From contig DGSM01000125.1 in NCBI GenBank assembly GCA_002393975.1, positions 1 to 32,434 on the forward strand: DNA of 32,434 bases, read 5' to 3'. Below, piece by piece: positions 17,943 through 26,094 of this stretch (the stretch's first letter is position 1; every line of letters begins with the position of its first letter). The position numbers were made by a program, and so were the translations under genes. Under the pieces are notes generated by a model. It was not told the origin of the DNA. It ran no database searches and saw nothing but the letters and a program-made list of their open reading frames with translations. The stretch comes from Clostridiales bacterium UBA4362. GTDB taxonomy: Bacteria > Bacillota > Clostridia > TANB77 > CAG-508.

Positions 17943-18748
17943 TTTGTAGTAGAAGAAGCTGCTCCAGGCCAAGCCACATCTTTTGATACTCTTTGGTTTG
18001 GATTTTCAAAACCTTGAAATCCTCCTTGATTATCAACTTCTATTAATACCCAGTGACCTGTACTTGATCCTCCAAATCTAGACATATCTGTTCCCATTGT
18101 CCAAGGAAGTGAATCAGCTCCACAAAATTCTATAGTATTTAATCCCCACAAATCGGCGTACCAACCATATGGCCCTTCAGGGAACCATCCTAAAGAAGCA
18201 TACCAATCATCTGGAGCTTTAGCATCTTGCATAACTGTATTTATTACTAATTCTTCTCCATTGTCCAAATTTTTATACTTGAAATTAATTCTATCTCCTA
18301 CAACACCAAAAGCTTGTCCTGTTGCTTGAATGTAACATTTATCTGCTCCATCCATAACATAGCAAACACCACCATCAGTTTGTATAGAGTCTCCTAATTT
18401 TTCACGAAATTCTCCTTGTTTATATCCCCAACTTTGTCCTATATAACCAGATACTGTATATTCTCTAACCCAATGCCATCCTTGAACGCCAATCATAGCA
18501 TTTGAATTAAAGCTAATATTTGTATCTGGATTCTTATCTGGTACATAATAGTTTTGTTGATAAATTGAATCTATTTCTTCCTTGCTAGTATATTTAGTTG
18601 GTACAGGGAACTCGATTAGCTCGGCTCTTGACACACTATTTAAAACCAATATATTACTAAGCATTCCGTTAATAGATAGTTGTGATAAGAATGTGATTAA
18701 TATTAAATTCAAAAAAACAATTTTCAAATATTTTAAGAATAATTTCAT
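17666..18748 (-). CDS. Exported protein with conserved membrane-active C-terminal tail (module copy 1)
   Basis: The protein has 360 residues if it starts at the ATG at 18746-18748. An in-frame ATG at 18787 would add 13 residues, but it lies inside the upstream gene without a ribosome site. The chosen start gives a clean signal-peptide-like segment (MKLFLKYLKIVFLNL..., possible cleavage after SRA). The middle region has CYIQATGQAFGVVGDRINF, aligning with the 314-aa paralog. Other parts (Trp- and Gly-rich, such as GWHWVREY and GSSTGHWVLIEV) are diverged. The last 91 residues are nearly identical to the paralog. It follows the 492-aa gene by 10 bases, so the two are probably translated together. 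No family is recognised. Confidence 0.68.
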   Translation of the reverse strand: MKLFLKYLKIVFLNLILITFLSQLSINGMLSNILVLNSVSRAELIEFPVPTKYTSKEEIDSIYQQNYYVPDKNPDTNISFNSNAMIGVQGWHWVREYTVSGYIGQSWGYKQGEFREKLGDSIQTDGGVCYVMDGADKCYIQATGQAFGVVGDRINFKYKNLDNGEELVINTVMQDAKAPDDWYASLGWFPEGPYGWYADLWGLNTIEFCGADSLPWTMGTDMSRFGGSSTGHWVLIEVDNQGGFQGFENPNQRVSKDVAWPGAASSTTKYDIDADYVDLDVREFKFSGIPKTVSYEGYTNPIANLFKNLGRALDMLMGLLINGLKRVIIGWTRIIEIMVNYVFYKTEQTIVEAPGDDSGE

Positions 18749-18758
18749 ATTAAATCTT

Positions 18759-20237
18759 TTATCCAATCGGTAAAGTTTTATTATCATAATATAATATATT
18801 ATTTTCTATTTTTTCTAATTTTAATTCTTCATCATTAGTTCCTTGAAGAATCTTTTCTGTTTTCAAAGTTTGTGCATTATAAATATATATTCCATCATAA
18901 GGAATGTTATATACAAATCTGCTATCATCTAGTTTTAGTATTTTCATTCCATTCGTTTTATTGATAGAAGAATCTATTGATTTTCTGTCAATTGAATAGA
19001 AGTCAAATGAATGTGTTTCCTCATTTTCATGAACTTGGAATAGCTTTGTAGTAGCTGCTGCCCAATTGTTATCTGGATTTCTCTTTCCTAATTCATCCAA
19101 GTATCTTAACTTCTCTGCAAAGAAAACTGCATCATTTTTTATATCCAAATCAGTATTTGGAGGTACTTTTCCATTTCTTAAGTCATCCATTGTTACATCA
19201 TTTGTTATATATCCTTGATAATTGCTATATATAGTTATTCCATTATTGTTTCCTCCAAAATGAAGCTTAAAACCTAATGTTGGATAAAACGCTGAAATAT
19301 CATCATCTTTTTCAGTAGAACTTTCTGGATTAGGATATAATACATTTAATTCATTATAGAAACTGGTAACATCCCCATCTTTGTTTAACTTAGTAAATAA
19401 TTCTGCAAAAGTTTTATTATCAGTAGCATTTAATTTAGCAACTTCATAAATTGAAATTTGTCCATCATAGAAAAATGCATATATGTCATTTGATCTATAA
19501 CCAATTAGACTATTATTGCTATATGTATAAGTAGGTGTTCCTAACTTTTGAATAATTGCATCATTAGTCATTCCTACTGTAATACCATTAACTATTTGTC
19601 CTTTATAATTATTAGTGAATATAATATTATAAATTTTGGTTCCTAAAGTTCTTATATAATAACCTTCATCATAATAAACATCATATTTGTTAACAGATGT
19701 TTCTATAGTTCCCAATGAAGCTTTACGTCTTTCCCATTTACTATTTATTATTGAGTTTAAAACATCTGAATTGATATTTAGTTCTGTTATATCTTTTTTG
19801 GCTAGTTCATTTTGTTTTTTAGCTTGTTCCACTTTAAAATAGTCATCAACATTATTGATACTATAATATGAGTTATATGTAGAAAAATCATATTTAACCC
19901 TAACTACAACATCTTTTTCTTCATCAATGATTCTAAAATTAGATTGAAGTTTAGCAGTTAAATCTACAACTACATTATCGTAAAAAGTCTCTTCAGCATA
20001 GCCATTTTCTTCTATAGGTGGAAATTTTAATTTCGCATATATGTCATAATCATATCCCTTTTCAGAAGATTTTGTTTCCTTAATTAGTTCACTACCATGA
20101 TATGCTAGTATTTCACTTACATCTGGCAATTTGCTTCCTGAAAGTGACATTCTATAGAAAATGACAGAACCTATCATAACTGCAAGTAAAAGAATTAATA
20201 ATATAATAAAAACTTTCTTTAATCTTTTTTCTTTCAT
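18759..20237 (-). CDS. Large single-pass outer-face protein (module copy 1)
   Basis: The protein has 492 residues. One transmembrane helix (about 8-28) is followed by an outer-face region of about 460 residues. Shared landmarks with the 503-aa paralog are KFPPIEENGY, IDEEKDVVVRV, the GITVGMTNDAIIQKLGTPTY element at about 213-235, YRSNDIYAFFYDGQISIYEV, NPESS and the C-terminal YNIPYDGIYIYNA. Residues between these landmarks are well diverged, so the duplication is old. A GAGG site precedes the ATG. It lies 20 bases downstream of the first VirB6-like gene and 10 bases upstream of its exported partner. Function is unknown; the conserved pairing with the exported tail protein suggests that the two act together. 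Confidence 0.7.
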   Translation of the reverse strand: MKEKRLKKVFIILLILLLAVMIGSVIFYRMSLSGSKLPDVSEILAYHGSELIKETKSSEKGYDYDIYAKLKFPPIEENGYAEETFYDNVVVDLTAKLQSNFRIIDEEKDVVVRVKYDFSTYNSYYSINNVDDYFKVEQAKKQNELAKKDITELNINSDVLNSIINSKWERRKASLGTIETSVNKYDVYYDEGYYIRTLGTKIYNIIFTNNYKGQIVNGITVGMTNDAIIQKLGTPTYTYSNNSLIGYRSNDIYAFFYDGQISIYEVAKLNATDNKTFAELFTKLNKDGDVTSFYNELNVLYPNPESSTEKDDDISAFYPTLGFKLHFGGNNNGITIYSNYQGYITNDVTMDDLRNGKVPPNTDLDIKNDAVFFAEKLRYLDELGKRNPDNNWAAATTKLFQVHENEETHSFDFYSIDRKSIDSSINKTNGMKILKLDDSRFVYNIPYDGIYIYNAQTLKTEKILQGTNDEELKLEKIENNILYYDNKTLPIG

Positions 20238-20257
20238 TTTTCCTCTTAATTTACATT

Positions 20258-21550
20258 TTATGAAGCACCAGCAGGACCTCCTGCATGACCGCCTCCATGT
20301 CCACGTCCTCCTATAAACATTTTAACTGGTTGTAAGATTAGTGACATGATTCCAAACGATGTTATTCCTCTTCTTTCTCTTATTCCTAGTACTTTCTTTA
20401 TAGCCTTTTCACCTTGTCCCATTGAAATTATCATTATTATTGCAAGTAATGGAACTTCTGACATAATTACACCAGCAGTGAATACGAAGATGATATATAC
20501 TAAGCACTCAATAGGTCCAAGGAATATCTCATTTATTATTTTATGAAGCCAAGCAGTAAATGCTTGCGCTTTACTATCTTTCATTTTGTCTAAAGAGTAT
20601 GTAACTGTAACTAATGGAGAGATTGCTACTAAATAATAGAAGTGAACCATTCTTGATAAGAATAATATGAAATATTTAAGTTCATGATATACAAGTACAT
20701 ATATCATAACAACTACACCAAATTTTTGAGCTCCTTTTGCTTTCCAAACTGATGTGAACATATTTCCTACAAGTTCTTCTTCTGAGAAGTCGCTTTCCAT
20801 AGCTTCCATTGCTTCTCTAAATATTTTAGTAATAATTTTTGATATATATAGTAGTCCATAAATCAAGAAGTGCATTAAGAACAATAAACATAAAGATATT
20901 AACCAGTTAGTAAGCATTTGCTTATATTTTGCCTGTGCTTCAGCTACTGTTGCTAATGCCATCCTAAGTCCTATATAAACAACTATAATTGCACATAGAA
21001 CTATAGCAAGATTTCTTAATGCTATGTACCATAATTGAATATTTGGTCTTATCGTTCCATGTAAGTCTTTATATTTTCCTTCAGTAGGTTTTGTATCAAA
21101 AATGTCAATATCAAATAAATCATATTCTCCTGCGACACATTTTTGTATAGTGAAACAATCCTTAAAAGAATGTATAAATGTGTGTTCTACTGCACTAGTC
21201 ATTAAATATGATAATAATTGAATTGGAATTAGGAATAATCCACATATTACACCTATTACCGCATCAAAAATTGAACTTCCTGGATCAAGCGAACTTGTTT
21301 GTGCTTGTTCAGGAGTATCATCATCAGTTCCTCCAACAGTAACTGTTGAAGTACCTTTTTCTTCTGCTTCATTTAATGCACCTGGATTAGTTTCACTTAC
21401 AGTATTGTATGGATATATACTATTATATTCATCCTTCGCATAAGTTCGCGGACAAAAAATGGGCAGTAAAATTGAAAAAATTATAGAAATAGTTAACAAT
21501 CTATATAATATTGTTTTCATTTTACCCCCCATTTGTTTAAAATCTATCAT
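20258..21550 (-). CDS. VirB6/TrbL-like channel protein (first paralog, compact)
   Basis: The protein has 430 residues. An N-terminal hydrophobic segment (about 14-36) resembles a signal peptide, with a possible cleavage after TYA. Further membrane segments lie at about 96-118, 174-197, 215-240, 270-310 and 330-390. Key motifs are WYIALRN, GLRMALATVAEAQAKYK (194-210) and SRMVHFYYLVAISPLVTVTY followed by DKMKDS. The C-terminus is a short Gly/His-rich tail (GGRGHGGGHAGG). The ATG at 21550 overlaps the VirB4 stop as ATGA and has AGAAGG 6 bases upstream. A second candidate ATG at 21520 sits 4 bases after GGGGGG and would give a tighter signal peptide. VirB6/TrbL proteins span the inner membrane and form part of the substrate path; direct linkage to VirB4 supports the call. 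Confidence 0.78.
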   Translation of the reverse strand: MIDFKQMGGKMKTILYRLLTISIIFSILLPIFCPRTYAKDEYNSIYPYNTVSETNPGALNEAEEKGTSTVTVGGTDDDTPEQAQTSSLDPGSSIFDAVIGVICGLFLIPIQLLSYLMTSAVEHTFIHSFKDCFTIQKCVAGEYDLFDIDIFDTKPTEGKYKDLHGTIRPNIQLWYIALRNLAIVLCAIIVVYIGLRMALATVAEAQAKYKQMLTNWLISLCLLFLMHFLIYGLLYISKIITKIFREAMEAMESDFSEEELVGNMFTSVWKAKGAQKFGVVVMIYVLVYHELKYFILFLSRMVHFYYLVAISPLVTVTYSLDKMKDSKAQAFTAWLHKIINEIFLGPIECLVYIIFVFTAGVIMSEVPLLAIIMIISMGQGEKAIKKVLGIRERRGITSFGIMSLILQPVKMFIGGRGHGGGHAGGPAGAS

Positions 21551-23496
21551 TCTTTACCTTCTGCTCTTGCTTTAATACTATTTAAGTTAGTATCAATAAA
21601 TTCAAATTCTTTCTTAGTAGGTCTAATCTCAATAATAGCTGTTTGCTCTCCAACTTTAAATAAACCTTGTCCTCTAGCACATGTTGTTAAGAAATCAGCT
21701 TCACCATTACTTAGTTTGAATACTTCTTTAATATATTGTATTTCTGATTTATCCTGAGCCAAGAATAGTTTAGTATCTGAAGATGTTAAAACTGCTTGTA
21801 CTTCTGTTTTCTCATAGAAATCTTGGAATCTCTGTGAAACAACTGCTAGGCTGACATTTCTTTTTCTAGCACGTCTAGCCATTTTATTTAAGAAGTCAAC
21901 CGCTTCTGGGAATGGAAGTAACATCCATGCCTCATCGACTAGTACTCTCTTCTTACCAGCTTTAGTTTTATCTTCACTATTTTTCTTAACATATTTTTCC
22001 CAAACCCAAGAAAGAAGTATTTGTTGTGCAAGTGGTCTTGCAAATCTCTCTTCAAGTTCTGATATATCTAAGTTAATAAATTGTGTTCCATCTAATAAAT
22101 CAAATGTTGATTGTCCATCAAAATATGACATAGGACCATTAAATTCTCTAACATATTGTCTCATAACCTTAATTAGATAACTATAGTGGAATCTATAATC
22201 AGGATTTTGATTAGAATTAGCATTATTTAAAATTCTATGGAACCAACTTCCTATTGTTGGCATAGGTTTCTTTTTTCTACCTAAGAAATCATTTTGAGAA
22301 ACATTTTGCTGATTTAATGCATATAATGAGTTAACGTTATTGTTAATACCTAATGATGCATATTCTTCAGCTGCCGCTTCTGAAATAATTTGTTTTGTGA
22401 TTTCATTTACATCTGAAGATTGTGTACTTCCTCTTGCCATTGTTAATAGAATTTGTGAAACATCCTCTACTTTGTTTTCAACATTCAAAACTGCTCTTTC
22501 TATACCAGTAATTTCATCTTTTGAAATTTCAGGCTCAATATCGAAAGGATTGATAATTGTTGTAGAGTTTGGAGAAATTTTTACATTAACACCACCTAAA
22601 GCTTCTGCAACAACTCCATACTCACCTTCAGCATCAAGTGCTAAACTTTCAATTCCTTGAAGAATTGCACTTCTAGCTATAATAGTTTTAATAGTAACAC
22701 CTTTACCAGCACCAGACTTACCGAATATAACCATGTTATAGTTTGATAAAGTTGAACTAAAATTATCAAATAATATAGGTAACCCAGTTTGTCTATTAAA
22801 TCCTATTGGAATTCCTGTCTCGTGTCCAACATCTGAATTAATGAATGGGAAAACAGTTGCCATTGATCTACGATCAAAAGTATGATTTTTAGCTAATTTG
22901 TTTTCGCCAAGAGGAAGGTTTGTTTTAAAAGCTTCTTCTTGTAATGCCCATGCATTTTTTAATCCTATTAATGTTTTTGACATTTCAGATGATAAAAGTT
23001 CTGTTTGTCTATCTAACTCATCCATATCATATGCAAATAACGTACATATGATTGAAGCTTCAAATAATTTATCCAAACCACTAGCTATCGCATCTCTTAG
23101 TTCCTCTGCTTCAGCTCTCTTTTGGGCAAGCATTGATTCACGGTTAATGTTTCCTCTATCTGCTGCAACAATTCTTTCAGATTCTAGAGTATTAATTGTT
23201 CTATTTAATTCTGTTTGTGATTTTGATTCACTTATTGGATTAATAAATATTGAAACATTTATATCTCCAAAGTTATACATTCCTCTTAAGAACTCTGGGA
23301 ATGTACACATTCTAGGAAGTAATGAAACAATCATACTTCTAGCATACTTTGTATTATTAGAAACTATTTCGATATGATTTGTACTAGTAGCATCAATTCC
23401 TGATGGAGCTATTAAATCTTTAATATCTTTTTTATTTCTTTCAAGAATTCTAATTTCTTTCTTTTCTTCTTGAACTGCTACTTCTTTATTAGCCAT
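21547..23496 (-). CDS. VirB4-like T4SS ATPase (ATPase-bearing part)
   Basis: The protein has 649 residues. After a charged N-terminus it carries the second part of the VirB4 N-terminal region (YARSMIVSLLPRMCTFPEFL, then DINVSIFINPIS; about 50-220). The RecA-like ATPase domain follows with Walker A GKSGAGKG (259-266, Lys265) and Walker B RVLVDEAW (Asp521, Glu522). A conserved VSQRFQDF stretch follows the Walker B site, as in VirB4/TraC ATPases. These enzymes hydrolyse ATP at the inner face to drive pilus assembly and substrate transfer. The first VirB4 subdomain seems to lie on the separate protein encoded just upstream. A GGAGG site 10 bases before the ATG shows independent initiation. The stop overlaps the VirB6-like start. 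Confidence 0.9.
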   Translation of the reverse strand: MANKEVAVQEEKKEIRILERNKKDIKDLIAPSGIDATSTNHIEIVSNNTKYARSMIVSLLPRMCTFPEFLRGMYNFGDINVSIFINPISESKSQTELNRTINTLESERIVAADRGNINRESMLAQKRAEAEELRDAIASGLDKLFEASIICTLFAYDMDELDRQTELLSSEMSKTLIGLKNAWALQEEAFKTNLPLGENKLAKNHTFDRRSMATVFPFINSDVGHETGIPIGFNRQTGLPILFDNFSSTLSNYNMVIFGKSGAGKGVTIKTIIARSAILQGIESLALDAEGEYGVVAEALGGVNVKISPNSTTIINPFDIEPEISKDEITGIERAVLNVENKVEDVSQILLTMARGSTQSSDVNEITKQIISEAAAEEYASLGINNNVNSLYALNQQNVSQNDFLGRKKKPMPTIGSWFHRILNNANSNQNPDYRFHYSYLIKVMRQYVREFNGPMSYFDGQSTFDLLDGTQFINLDISELEERFARPLAQQILLSWVWEKYVKKNSEDKTKAGKKRVLVDEAWMLLPFPEAVDFLNKMARRARKRNVSLAVVSQRFQDFYEKTEVQAVLTSSDTKLFLAQDKSEIQYIKEVFKLSNGEADFLTTCARGQGLFKVGEQTAIIEIRPTKKEFEFIDTNLNSIKARAEGKE

Positions 23497-23513
23497 TCTT
23501 TCGTTACCTCCAA

Positions 23514-24719
23514 TTATTTATTTGTTGCAACTTGGTTGTTTGTTACTGGTTGAATAGGATTTACTATTTTACCATTTTCATCAAATCTCGCATTATTGAT
23601 ATTATTAACTGTCTTAGCATAAAGAGGAGCACTCATTTCTTCCTTATATGTATTTACCATTTCTTGTGCTCTTTCTCTTACTTGTCTGGTTCTTCTTGCT
23701 TTTTCTTCTCTTAATTCTTGGTCAGCTTTCATTAAACTTTGAGAAGCTAGAGTAGCAGCCTGCTCTTCTACTTGTTGTTCTATTTTTCTCTTTCTCTCTT
23801 CAAAAGCATCTCTACCAGTAGAATATAATCTGTCATATTCAGCATTAAGCGCATTTGATAATGTATATGTTTCAGCTTCATCTCTGTTGTATGCAATATA
23901 TAGAAGTTCAGCTAGTTCTTCAGAATCAAGAACTTTTGCAGATACTTCTGCAGATCCTATAGCTCTAATTACTGTTTGAGCTCTTGTATACAATTCAGAG
24001 AATACTAAATCATTTATTTCATCAGCATTATATTTTGATGAATCTCCTAATTCAGAAACAAAATAACTTAAAACTAAATATGTTTTTTGATGTAACATAT
24101 TTTTATTTTCATTCATTCTTTGAGTATACTCTTCTATTGATTCACCATACTCTAAAATGTTTTGTCTTCTTCTCTTATCAAATTCAAGTTTCTCTAGTAA
24201 TTCTTTGTTACCATTTTCTTTTGCAACTAAGATTTGACCATTAATTCTTGCTATTTGATCTTTTATAGCATCAGTTCTCTTACCATAGCTATTCAACAAT
24301 TCAGTTAGATCTAATTTTCTTGTTTGAACATATAATTGAATTGGGAATCTTAAAGTGTTTAAGAATTCAATAAATCCATTTTCAACTGCATACTTTTCTT
24401 CTTCAGATAATAAGTCATAGTTGATACCTTGACATTGAAGTACCATAGCAAATTGGCTTCTGTTTCTTCTGATAATCATGTTATCTTTTATTTCATCAAA
24501 TTCTATGAACTTATAAATTGAGTTCATTTCTTTACCAGTTCTAGTTATTAAATTAGGATTATTTAGAACAGTTTGGTTTTTGTCTTTTATTAATTGTTGC
24601 TCTTGTTCAATTTGTTTTCTTCTCATATTAAGAATAATAACTATTGCTACAATTCCTAATACAAAAATTAAAATTACAATTACTATTAATAAGATATTTA
24701 ATATTTGAATAGTATCCAT
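23514..24719 (-). CDS. Membrane-anchored VirB4/TraC N-terminal-domain protein
   Basis: The protein has 401 residues. A strong transmembrane helix (about 4-30) precedes a domain matching the first subdomain of VirB4/TraC proteins. It shows INYDLLSEEEK (99-109) and FPIQLYVQTRKLDL (125-138), then a helical region ending in HQKTYLVLSYFV. No Walker motif is present. The C-terminal third is a charged coiled coil (about 290-360). Together with the next gene it makes up the subdomain order of one VirB4, so I read it as a split VirB4 whose N-terminal part has gained a membrane anchor. AAGGAGG in the end of the upstream gene lies 10 bases before the ATG; the gap to that gene is 2 bases. Its own stop, 17 bases of spacer and a separate ribosome site for the next gene argue against a sequencing frameshift. 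Confidence 0.72.
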   Translation of the reverse strand: MDTIQILNILLIVIVILIFVLGIVAIVIILNMRRKQIEQEQQLIKDKNQTVLNNPNLITRTGKEMNSIYKFIEFDEIKDNMIIRRNRSQFAMVLQCQGINYDLLSEEEKYAVENGFIEFLNTLRFPIQLYVQTRKLDLTELLNSYGKRTDAIKDQIARINGQILVAKENGNKELLEKLEFDKRRRQNILEYGESIEEYTQRMNENKNMLHQKTYLVLSYFVSELGDSSKYNADEINDLVFSELYTRAQTVIRAIGSAEVSAKVLDSEELAELLYIAYNRDEAETYTLSNALNAEYDRLYSTGRDAFEERKRKIEQQVEEQAATLASQSLMKADQELREEKARRTRQVRERAQEMVNTYKEEMSAPLYAKTVNNINNARFDENGKIVNPIQPVTNNQVATNK

Positions 24720-24721
24720 TA

Positions 24722-25171
24722 TTATCTAGCCTCCTTGCTACTTCCGGTATTAGCCGGTATATTATTTTCTTCTGATTTTCCACGAAGATTAAAAATATCA
24801 AAGCTTGTAGTTTGAATTGTTGTATAGGTTGGGTCTTCTCTTTCAATTCCATATACATAGATTTTTTTGCTTTTTTTGAAAGCTAGATACTTCATGATAA
24901 TTTCATCTATGTAATCTCCTGCATAGTTTCTTCCAAGTTTTCCAGTACTAGTCTCTGGAATCTTAATTGAACCTATTGCATATCCTATTAATGCTAATAC
25001 AACTAAAAATCCAATTCCAACAGGTTTTAGTCCTATACTGGAAAAAATTAAATAAAAAACAAAACCAATTCCAGCACCAACAGCAGTATAAATTAATCCT
25101 TTAGTTGTAAATATATAAAGAAATCTTCCTTCTCCTTTTAGTTTATTACTAGGTATATAATAACTTCCCAT
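24722..25171 (-). CDS. PrgI/VirB3-like T4SS membrane protein
   Basis: The protein has 149 residues. It starts with a short YYIPSNKLKGEGRFL segment, followed by two adjacent transmembrane helices (about 25-45 and 51-68) and a soluble C-terminal part containing IKIPETSTGK and a Lys-rich stretch (YLAFKKSKKIYVYG). Length, helical hairpin and position immediately upstream of VirB4 match the PrgI/VirB3 proteins of Gram-positive type IV systems, which tether VirB4 to the membrane. An AGGAG site stands 8 bases before the ATG. The gene follows the third pilin-like gene by 11 bases and is nearly fused to the next. Confidence 0.78.
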   Translation of the reverse strand: MGSYYIPSNKLKGEGRFLYIFTTKGLIYTAVGAGIGFVFYLIFSSIGLKPVGIGFLVVLALIGYAIGSIKIPETSTGKLGRNYAGDYIDEIIMKYLAFKKSKKIYVYGIEREDPTYTTIQTTSFDIFNLRGKSEENNIPANTGSSKEAR

Positions 25172-25182
25172 CTTTCGTTCTC

Positions 25183-25572
25183 CTATTTAATATTTTGTAC
25201 AAAGAAATTAGATACAATATCAGCAATACCTATTCCTCCATAAACTAAAGCTATTGCTATAAAATACCATATTATTTTTTCTTTTATTTTAGACTTATCA
25301 TTTGGTTCAGACATCATGTATTTGACACCTAATATAAGTCCACTAACAACAACTACTACTGTAGCAATGGTAAACAAAACATTTGTAACAACTTCTAGAT
25401 CAGTTGCCGCCTGTTCAACTGTTATAGGCACATCACCTTCAGGTTTCACAAAATCGTTAGATTTGCTAATTATATCTCCACAAGCAAATGATATATTTGT
25501 CATTAGATGAATTAACACAAAAAACATAACAGCGATTATAAAAATTTTTCGAATGTAATTTTCTCTTTTCAT
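25183..25572 (-). CDS. VirB2/TrbC-like T4SS pilin-family protein (third paralog)
   Basis: The protein has 129 residues. A signal-peptide-like N-terminus (about 1-30, ending NISFA) precedes a short polar segment and two hydrophobic helices (about 64-84 and 103-122). The loop between them carries GVKYMMSEPNDKSKIK (82-97), the signature shared with the two pilin-like proteins upstream. VirB2/TrbC proteins are the small two-helix subunits of T4SS pili. Unlike the other two, this gene has no terminator after it and heads the run into the PrgI- and VirB4-like genes, so it may be a minor or assembly-linked subunit. The ribosome site (GAGGG) is weak. Its own promoter is at 25606-25634. Confidence 0.75.
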   Translation of the reverse strand: MKRENYIRKIFIIAVMFFVLIHLMTNISFACGDIISKSNDFVKPEGDVPITVEQAATDLEVVTNVLFTIATVVVVVSGLILGVKYMMSEPNDKSKIKEKIIWYFIAIALVYGGIGIADIVSNFFVQNIK

Positions 25573-25605
25573 TTTTCCCTCATTTTATTAAAAATATTCC
25601 ATTTC

Positions 25606-25634
25606 ATTATATTTATAAAAAGCCTGTCTATCAA
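25606..25634 (-). promoter_or_regulatory. Sigma-A type promoter for the main T4SS operon
   Basis: The minus strand reads TTGATA (-35, 25629-25634), 17 bases, TATAAT (-10, 25606-25611). It lies between the pilin terminator at 25681-25710 and the third pilin-like gene, so it can drive the machinery genes independently of the first two pilins. Confidence 0.8.
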
Positions 25635-25680
25635 TCCTAAAAGCATTATTTTAATATTATTGTAACAAATGAATATGCAC

Positions 25681-25710
25681 AAAAAAAGTAGGCCAAAAAA
25701 GCCCACTTTT
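25681..25710 (-). terminator. Intrinsic terminator after the second pilin gene
   Basis: On the minus strand AAAAGTGGGC pairs with GCCTACTTTT (one G-U pair) around a 7-base loop and runs into seven consecutive T. It starts 16 bases after the 98-aa gene's stop. Confidence 0.85.
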
Positions 25711-25726
25711 GTTATTATTTTATTCT

Positions 25727-26023
25727 TTATATGGTATTTACTGCAAATCCACCAACAATTCTAATAATTGATCCAATTGCAAACAAGAAAACTGCTCCAG
25801 CAATTGCAGGTACCATTCTTTCTTTTATCTGTGCTTTACCATCAGGAGCAGCAGATATAAACTTTACCCCAAGAATTATTAGAATGATAACAGCAGCGCC
25901 ATAACATATCATTTGAGCAACTTTGATTACAGCACCAGCTGCACCTGTATCACTAAACTCAGGTTTAATATGTTCTTTTAAATTAAATGCAGTAGTTAAT
26001 AAATTATTATATAAATCTTTCAT
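25727..26023 (-). CDS. VirB2/TrbC-like T4SS pilin-family protein (second paralog, no signal peptide)
   Basis: The protein has 98 residues. Two hydrophobic helices (about 30-52 and 72-94) flank the shared loop signature GVKFISAAPDGKAQIK (52-67). Unlike the 125- and 129-aa paralogs it has no hydrophobic export signal, only a polar N-terminus of about 25 residues. It may therefore insert directly as a helical hairpin. The gene starts only 17 bases after a terminator U tract and has only a weak purine-rich ribosome site (AGAGAGA), so it depends on readthrough from the first pilin promoter. It is followed by its own terminator. A pilin or inner assembly subunit is the likely role. Confidence 0.78.
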   Translation of the reverse strand: MKDLYNNLLTTAFNLKEHIKPEFSDTGAAGAVIKVAQMICYGAAVIILIILGVKFISAAPDGKAQIKERMVPAIAGAVFLFAIGSIIRIVGGFAVNTI

Positions 26024-26040
26024 TTAAAAAGTCTCTCTAT

Positions 26041-26090
26041 AAAAAAAATAAGGGGCACTTAAATAAGAAAATACTCACATGCCCCTTTAT
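26041..26090 (-). terminator. Intrinsic terminator after the first pilin gene
   Basis: On the minus strand AAGGGGCA pairs with TGCCCCTT across a loop of about 22 bases, followed by TATTTTTTTT. It lies between the 125-aa and 98-aa pilin genes with no visible promoter after it, so it must be leaky for the second gene to be expressed. Confidence 0.85.
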
Positions 26091-26094
26091 ATTA

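Noticed and set aside
22898..23377. A 159-codon open frame on the plus strand
   Set aside because: It lies entirely inside the VirB4-like ATPase gene on the other strand, has no sensible domain, and arises from codon bias. The same applies to the other plus-strand open frames, for example at 1286-1566, 3021-3212, 5585-5788, 6027-6263, 9819-10034, 20346-20546, 22340-22660, 26123-26503 and 31009-31296.
23497..23513. Possible frameshift joining the 401-aa and 649-aa VirB4-related genes
   Set aside because: The upstream gene ends in a long charged coiled coil and a proper stop, and the downstream gene has GGAGG at good spacing and its own N-terminal region, so two genes are the simpler reading.
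25183..25572. Lipoprotein signal in the 129-aa pilin-like protein (Cys after SFA)
   Set aside because: The residues before the Cys (I-S-F-A) do not fit the lipobox, which needs Leu/Val/Ile at -3. A normal signal peptidase site is more likely.
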